This document shows positions 59,204 through 64,000 of a DNA stretch of 64,000 bases, in pieces. The stretch lies in the NCBI RefSeq assembly GCF_021729155.1, contig NZ_JAJQYA010000018.1:27677-91676 (forward strand), read 5' to 3'. Source of the DNA: Membranihabitans marinus. GTDB taxonomy: Bacteria > Bacteroidota > Bacteroidia > Chitinophagales > Saprospiraceae. The translations under genes and the position numbers were made by a program. The notes below the pieces were generated by a model. The model made no database searches. It had not been told where the DNA came from and saw only the letters and a program-made list of their open reading frames with translations. Each line of letters opens with the position of its first letter. The first letter of the stretch is position 1.

Positions 59204-60661
59204 ATGATTAGTCTTCAAATGTTTGCCCCGAATAGTCTGTTGTATGTCTTCATATTCTTATTCACCTTGACAAGCTGTAAGAATGATCAAAATAATGTGA
59301 CAGCGGCTGTTGATTCTACAACCATCACCGTCCAAGGTGAAATGGAGGCAGAACTTACCTCACCACCCCACGTGCCTGCTCCAGTGGGAGATAGACCTGC
59401 CAAAAAAATCAATGTGGAATTGGAAATCCTAGAAAAAGAAGGGGAAATGGCCGATGGCGTGACTTATATGTATTGGACTTTTGGCGGCTCAGTACCGGGA
59501 AGTTTTATTAGAACAAGGGTAGGAGACGAGGTAACTTTTACCCTCAATAATCACCCTGAAAATAAGTTGCCTCATAATATTGATCTTCATGCTGTGACAG
59601 GTCCTGGTGGGGGCGCTACTTCATCATTTGTAGCTCCAGGTCATGGTGTAACTTTTTCTTTTAAAACATTGAACCCCGGGTTATATGTCTACCATTGCGC
59701 CACAGCACCAGTCGGTATGCATATTGCCAATGGAATGTATGGATTGATTTTGGTCGAGCCTGCTGGGGGATTGTCGAAAGTCGATAAAGAATATTATATT
59801 ATGCAAGGGGATTTCTATACAGAGGGCGAAATTGGTCAACCTGGTTTTCAAGCCTTTGATATGCAAAAAGCCATCGACGAGGATGCCGATTATGTAGTGT
59901 TTAACGGCAAAGTGGGAGCCCTTACTGGGGATCAAGCCATTACCGCCAATTTGGGGGAAACCGTGAGATTGTTTGTGGGCAATGGTGGGCCAAATTTGGT
60001 ATCGTCTTTTCACGTGATCGGAGAGATATTTGATCGTGTTCACATTGAAGGCGGAACGGCTATAAATAAGGATGTACAGACAACACTGATTCCGGCTGGA
60101 GGTGCAGCCATTGTGGAGTTCAAAGTGGAAGTGCCCGGTACATTTATCCTTGTCGATCACTCCATCTTTCGAGCATTTAATAAGGGGGCTTTGGCCATGT
60201 TAAAAGTTGAAGGTGCAGAGGATTTGGCTGTGTATTCGGGTAAACAAATCGAAGGAATATACAACCCCGAAGGTGGAGGGGTACAATCCATGCCTCGCAT
60301 TTCGCCAGCCCGACCTAAAGCAGCTAATTTAAAAGAAAAATTGGTTCTTGGTCAACAAATCTATTCACAGACTTGCTTTGCTTGTCATCAAGCCCAAGGA
60401 CAAGGAATTCCCAATGCCTTTCCGCCCTTGGCAAAATCCGACTATCTCAATGCCGATGTCAATCGTGCCATCGATATTGTACTGCACGGTAAAACTGGTG
60501 AAATTACTGTTAATGGTCAAACTTACAATAGTGTAATGACGGCCCAAGTGCTGACCGATGAAGAAGTGGCCAATGTGTTGACTTATATTTATCACAATTG
60601 GGAGAATAATAAAACTGAAGTGACCGAAACCATGGTAGCTGCAGCTAGAAACAGTCATTGA
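59204..60661 (+). CDS. nirK: Copper nitrite reductase NirK with fused cytochrome c
   Basis: A 485-residue protein from the ATG at 59204; a TTG eight codons upstream is less likely. A lipobox (FTLTSCKN) anchors it. Two cupredoxin domains follow with type 1 copper ligands ([20 protein letters not shown]: Cys, His, Met), the catalytic Asp in [11 protein letters not shown] and His in [14 protein letters not shown]. The C-terminal ~90 residues form a cytochrome c with CFACH as the haem site. NirK reduces nitrite to nitric oxide in the periplasm; the fused cytochrome would deliver electrons directly. It is the first of a three-gene unit. Confidence 0.93.
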   Translation: MISLQMFAPNSLLYVFIFLFTLTSCKNDQNNVTAAVDSTTITVQGEMEAELTSPPHVPAPVGDRPAKKINVELEILEKEGEMADGVTYMYWTFGGSVPGSFIRTRVGDEVTFTLNNHPENKLPHNIDLHAVTGPGGGATSSFVAPGHGVTFSFKTLNPGLYVYHCATAPVGMHIANGMYGLILVEPAGGLSKVDKEYYIMQGDFYTEGEIGQPGFQAFDMQKAIDEDADYVVFNGKVGALTGDQAITANLGETVRLFVGNGGPNLVSSFHVIGEIFDRVHIEGGTAINKDVQTTLIPAGGAAIVEFKVEVPGTFILVDHSIFRAFNKGALAMLKVEGAEDLAVYSGKQIEGIYNPEGGGVQSMPRISPARPKAANLKEKLVLGQQIYSQTCFACHQAQGQGIPNAFPPLAKSDYLNADVNRAIDIVLHGKTGEITVNGQTYNSVMTAQVLTDEEVANVLTYIYHNWENNKTEVTETMVAAARNSH

Positions 60662-60663
60662 TC

Positions 60664-61434
60664 ATGAATAAGATTGGTATTATATTGATGGCTTTTTTAT
60701 TTCCGCTGTTTGGATGGACACAACGACCAACAGAAGTTAAAAAAATAGCAGGTGGCTATTTTGTCCCTCTTTATGGTAGCAATGACAAGGAAGTTTATGT
60801 TGATGATTTTCTATTGGATGTATTTCCTGTTACCCAACAACAGTTTTTAGAATTTGTAACAGCACATCCTAATTGGAGGAAATCACAGGTGGTAAGACTT
60901 TTTGCTGATCAAAACTATCTTTCAACTTGGCCATCAGATAGTAGCTTTGGAGAATTAATAGAAATGCAGTGGCCTGTGACCAATGTTTCTTGGTATGCAG
61001 CCAAGGAGTACTGTGCATGCCAAGGTAAGCGATTGCCTGCTATGGATGAATGGGAATATGCGGCCATGGCCAGCGCTACAGAAAAGAATGCACAGCGGGA
61101 CAGTGTGTTCAACCACATGATCATAGAGGGATATGAGCGCCCCAAGACATATAAGAACGAGGTGGGAACAACGTATAAAAATTTCTGGGGCATTTACGAT
61201 ATGCATGGCTTGGTTTGGGAATGGGTCAGTGATTTTAATTCGGTGTTGATATCTGGCGAATCCAGACAAGATGTCGATGTCGAAAGAAATTTGTTTTGTG
61301 GCAGTGCTTCAATTAATGCATCCAATTTAATGGACTATGCCGCATTTATGCGGTATGCTTTAAGAGGCAGTGTAAAAGCGAATTATAGTATTCAAAATCT
61401 GGGATTTAGATGTGCTAAAAGTATTGAAAAATGA
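60664..61434 (+). CDS. SUMF1-domain protein, NirV-like
   Basis: A 256-residue protein from ATG 60664, two bases after the nirK stop. It has a signal peptide and the formylglycine-generating enzyme (SUMF1) fold: FVPLYGSNDKEVYVDDFLLD, PVTNVSWYAAKEYCACQGKR, LPAMDEWEYAAM, DMHGLVWEWVSDFN and LGFRCAKS. NirV proteins with this fold often accompany nirK; their exact job is unknown. Confidence 0.88.
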   Translation: MNKIGIILMAFLFPLFGWTQRPTEVKKIAGGYFVPLYGSNDKEVYVDDFLLDVFPVTQQQFLEFVTAHPNWRKSQVVRLFADQNYLSTWPSDSSFGELIEMQWPVTNVSWYAAKEYCACQGKRLPAMDEWEYAAMASATEKNAQRDSVFNHMIIEGYERPKTYKNEVGTTYKNFWGIYDMHGLVWEWVSDFNSVLISGESRQDVDVERNLFCGSASINASNLMDYAAFMRYALRGSVKANYSIQNLGFRCAKSIEK

Positions 61435-62153
61435 AATATTTATTATTTATATCCAGCCTTTTTTGCCTTGGAGTTTTTCCTGTAGTTTCTTGCCAAAACC
61501 AAAACCAAAACCAAGAGATCGCTAACGAATATCGATATCAATGTCCCATGAAATGTGAAGGCGAAAAACAGTATAGCCAAGTCGGGACTTGTCCAATATG
61601 CCATATGGATTTACAAAAGATCAATACCGAGAATGCGATTTCTTTAGAGGATAACTCGATTTTACCTACTTCGATTTTCAACTTGAGCTCTAGTTGGACT
61701 ACTCAAGATAAAGAAACTATAACTTTAAAAGATCTCAACGGCCAAGTCTTGGTTATGGTCATGATCTATACTTCTTGCAAAGCCGCTTGTCCAAGGTTGG
61801 TGGCAGATATGAGAAATATTTTTGATAAAGTCAGTCGCGATGACGTGAAATATATTTTTGTAAGTATTGATCCAAGTACCGATACCCCTGAGCGCTTAAA
61901 AGCATTCGCCATTGAAAATCAAATGGACAATGAGCAGTGGCTTTTTTTGAGGGGCAATGAGGATGATGTTAGAGAATTAGCTAATGTGTTGGCAGTGAAG
62001 TATAAACAAATTGCCCCTCTCGACTTTTCACACTCCAATATTATTTCGGTCATTGATCCATCTGGCCTACTTGTTTATCAGCAAGAAGGTTTAGGAGCGA
62101 ATAGTAATTCGATCCAACAAGTCGTCGATAAGATCAATGACTTGTTTTTGTAG
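61431..62153 (+). CDS. SCO family copper chaperone with N-terminal heavy-metal domain
   Basis: A 240-residue protein whose start overlaps the previous stop (ATGA). It has a lipoprotein-like signal (VVSCQN), then a heavy-metal-binding module (YRYQCPMKCEGEKQYSQVGT CPICHMDL) and a SCO1/SenC domain with CxxxC (SCKAACPRLV) and the conserved His in FSHSNIISV. SCO proteins deliver copper to cytochrome oxidase; here the place in the nirK unit suggests loading of the NirK copper centres. The two metal sites on one chain could pass copper between them (inference). Confidence 0.9.
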   Translation: MKYLLFISSLFCLGVFPVVSCQNQNQNQEIANEYRYQCPMKCEGEKQYSQVGTCPICHMDLQKINTENAISLEDNSILPTSIFNLSSSWTTQDKETITLKDLNGQVLVMVMIYTSCKAACPRLVADMRNIFDKVSRDDVKYIFVSIDPSTDTPERLKAFAIENQMDNEQWLFLRGNEDDVRELANVLAVKYKQIAPLDFSHSNIISVIDPSGLLVYQQEGLGANSNSIQQVVDKINDLFL

Positions 62154-62370
62154 TCCTAAAGGGTTGTATGTAATTCGTATAACCTATAGGTTTTGACATT
62201 AAAATGTAAGGTCTTGATAAATCTATCGGTATTGATGATACGTCTGGATTTGCTATATTAGAAATTGCAATACAGATTCAGAGTAGTATTTTATTGATTT
62301 TTGTATTTACACCATTTAAACCTTTTATATATCTAAGCATTTATTTAGTTTAGGACTGTAATTAGGTACA

Positions 62371-62931
62371 ATGGCAAGAAAGAAAAAATACAATGAAGAT
62401 GAAGTTATAGAAAAGGCAATGGCCTTGTTCTGGCGCAATGGTTATGAATCGACATCGGTTCGCGAGCTGGAAAAGGAGATGGGCATCAATCAATTTTCTA
62501 TTTATGCCAGTTTTGGAAGCAAGCAAGGTGTGTTTCTGGAAAGTGTAAAATGTTATGAAAAGAAGATTCGGTCCATCACCGAAAAGTTAAGTAAGTCTTC
62601 TAATGGTTTGACTGGTATCAAGCAGTTTTTTTATGATTTTTTATCGTTTTCTATGGATGAAAAAGGTCAAAATGGCTGTCTGTTAATCAATACGGTCAAC
62701 GAAATCGGCCTTACTGGTGATCCAGACATCCTCGATGAAATATTAAAGTTTTCTAATTATATTAAGTCTTTATTTATCAATAATTTAAATCAAATTGGGC
62801 AATTTTCTGATGAATATATTGAAAGAAGAGCCAATTACTATTTTATTGCATTGCAAGGGTTGACAGTGGCATCCAAGGTGTTTCCTAAGGCAGAAATAGA
62901 GGATTTTATTGAAATCACATTCGAGAAATAA
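62371..62931 (+). CDS. TetR/AcrR family regulator
   Basis: A 186-residue protein. The N-terminal HTH region reads EDEVIEKAMALFWRNGYEST, then SVRELEKEMGINQFSIYASF; the ligand-binding half is helical and ends in the typical TetR fashion. It resembles the Bacteroidota TetR group with GCLLINTVNE in the middle. It stands alone, 217 bp after the SCO gene; what it controls is unknown. Confidence 0.9.
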   Translation: MARKKKYNEDEVIEKAMALFWRNGYESTSVRELEKEMGINQFSIYASFGSKQGVFLESVKCYEKKIRSITEKLSKSSNGLTGIKQFFYDFLSFSMDEKGQNGCLLINTVNEIGLTGDPDILDEILKFSNYIKSLFINNLNQIGQFSDEYIERRANYYFIALQGLTVASKVFPKAEIEDFIEITFEK

Positions 62932-63084
62932 TCTTTTTATTATTAATCTAAGCAATTGCATAGAATATTGTGCGCTAGATATTTCAATCAATGAATCAAT
63001 TATAAATACATTGGGTATATATATGGAGGTTGGTCACTGATGACTGGTAGTCATATCTTAAATAGGATTGAAAGGGCTGTCACG

Positions 63085-63586
63085 CCTAAACGTAGAGACA
63101 TGACGGAATGGAAATTTTTATGGGATTTGCGGAACAATCAGGCCAAACAAACTAAAATAAGTCCTGACAGGACGGAATATGTTAGGGCAGGACGAAGTCC
63201 TGTCGTAGTTTTGTTACATTGAAAGGGAGTCCTATAGGGACGACATAATATCCAATGGTGAAATGCTATCGACATACGGTGCAATCATGTCGGAGCACAG
63301 TGGCTAAATACCTTATGATTAACGGTGCAGTCATGCCTAAACGTAGAGACATGACGGAATGGAATTTTTTATAGGATTTGCGGAACAATCGGGCCAAACA
63401 AACTAAAATAAGTCCTGACAGGACGAAATATGTTAGGGCAGGACGAAGTCCTGTCGTAGTTTTGTTACATTGAAAGGGAGTCCTACAGGGACGACATAAT
63501 ATCAAATGGTGAAATGCTATCGAATTACGTTGCAATCACGCCTCGGCACAGTGGCCAAAAACCTTATGATTAACGGTGCAATCATG
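63085..63586 (+). repeat. 251-bp direct tandem repeat, two copies
   Basis: The unit at 63085-63335 recurs at 63336-63586. The offset is 251 bp at both ends (CCTAAACGTAGAGACATG at 63085/63336 and GAAAGGGAGTCCTA at 63221/63472), with few differences. It contains GTCCTGACAGGAC, AGGACGAAGTCCT and GTCCTATAGGGAC hairpins of the GTCC/GGAC family. Open frames across it are not credible genes. Confidence 0.85.
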
Positions 63587-64000
63587 CCGGAGTGAACGAG
63601 CAAAGTGCAAAGCACCAGAGCCCGTAAATTGGGCTCTGGCGAGAGAAGTCGCAGCCACTGCGCTGCGACGAGATTCCAATTCGCTATCGACATACGGTGC
63701 AGTCACGCCGGAGCACAGTGGCTCCGGTTCCTTCACCCAATCGACATTTAGTCGATTGGATACTTCGTATTTCGTTCAGTCATCCACCCACGACACAGAG
63801 GTCGTCTTCCCTCATCAAATGCCTATTTAAGGCATTTGGTTACTCTAAAGAGCAACTACATTCGGTCATATTTAGGATCAATGGTTGCTCTTATCCACCC
63901 ACCCGAGGGATGGAACCCTCGGCTCCTTCATCCCCAGCCCTCCCGAAACGCGGAGGTTTCGGCTCCTTCATCAGATGGACATTTAGTCCATCTGGTAGAC
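63587..64000. repeat. Second A-B-C cluster, mixed orientation, cut by window end
   Basis: A plus-strand B hairpin CCAGAGCCCG...TGGGCTCTGG at 63615-63639 with its C hairpin is nearly the same as the copy at 30.3 kb. It is followed by minus-strand units: C CCGGAGC/GCTCCGG (63708-63727), B CCAATCGAC/GTCGATTGG (63737-63759), B CAAATGCCT/AGGCATTTG (63816-63838), A GTTACTC/GAGCAAC (63839-63856), C CCGAGGG/CCCTCGG (63903-63922) and B CAGATGGAC/GTCCATCTG (63972-63994). All B loops read TAAAT on their own strand. Confidence 0.85.

Noticed and set aside
63040..63830. Several small open frames on both strands
   Set aside because: All lie inside the tandem and A-B-C repeats and share words with each other only because of the repeats.

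Overview
This window comes from an AT-rich genome of the phylum Bacteroidota. The pointers are the end of a SusD-type nutrient-uptake locus, a protein with a type IX secretion (T9SS) sorting tail, promoters of the TTTG / TAnnTTTG type, many short lipoproteins with Bacteroidota-style lipoboxes, and the gene order xer - hpf - tRNA-Thr/Tyr/Gly/Thr - tuf - tRNA-Trp - secE - nusG - rplKAJL - rpoBC. A placement near the Saprospiraceae is possible but cannot be settled from this sequence alone.

Layout. 1-1.6 kb: the end of a SusD gene and a companion lipoprotein. 1.9-17 kb: recombinase, hibernation factor, five tRNA genes and the translation/transcription block from tuf to rpoC. 17.1-26.1 kb, minus strand: cysS, an M29 aminopeptidase, hflX, an EnvC-like protein, a DUF4292 lipoprotein, a TPR protein and pyruvate kinase. 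26.3-29.9 kb, plus strand: acpP, fabF, rnc and an unknown gene. 29.9-47 kb is accessory in character: widely spaced genes, decayed genes and several families of palindromic repeats, interrupted by the housekeeping genes accA, dapA and tRNA-Asp. 48.2-50.8 kb, minus strand: a histidine kinase and LuxR-type regulator pair, divergent from a run of surface-protein genes (51-55 kb). 56.4-62.9 kb: nhaB, an outer-membrane phospholipase A, and a tight nitrite-reductase operon (NirK fused to cytochrome c, a NirV-like SUMF1 protein, a copper-chaperone SCO protein), then a TetR regulator. 63-64 kb is wholly repeats.

Most notable observations. (1) A family of composite repeats (called A-B-C here) occurs at six or more places. 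Each unit is a chain of up to three short hairpins joined by constant linkers. Stem sequences differ from copy to copy while both arms change together, and the middle hairpin keeps a TAAAT loop. This looks like selected structure, not simple copying. (2) A two-gene module with a HEPN-type RNase motif (R-x4-H) and an ATGA-overlapping partner is bracketed by two diverged direct repeats of about 197 bp at a constant 2,212-bp offset. The partner carries a single in-frame TGA. (3) A decayed HipB-like antitoxin gene still has three operator palindromes upstream at an exact 41-bp pitch. (4) Smaller regulatory candidates include a 19-bp palindrome at the pyk promoter and a strong hairpin between rplL and rpoB.

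All calls were made by reading the sequence and the translated proteins. No database search or folding program was run.
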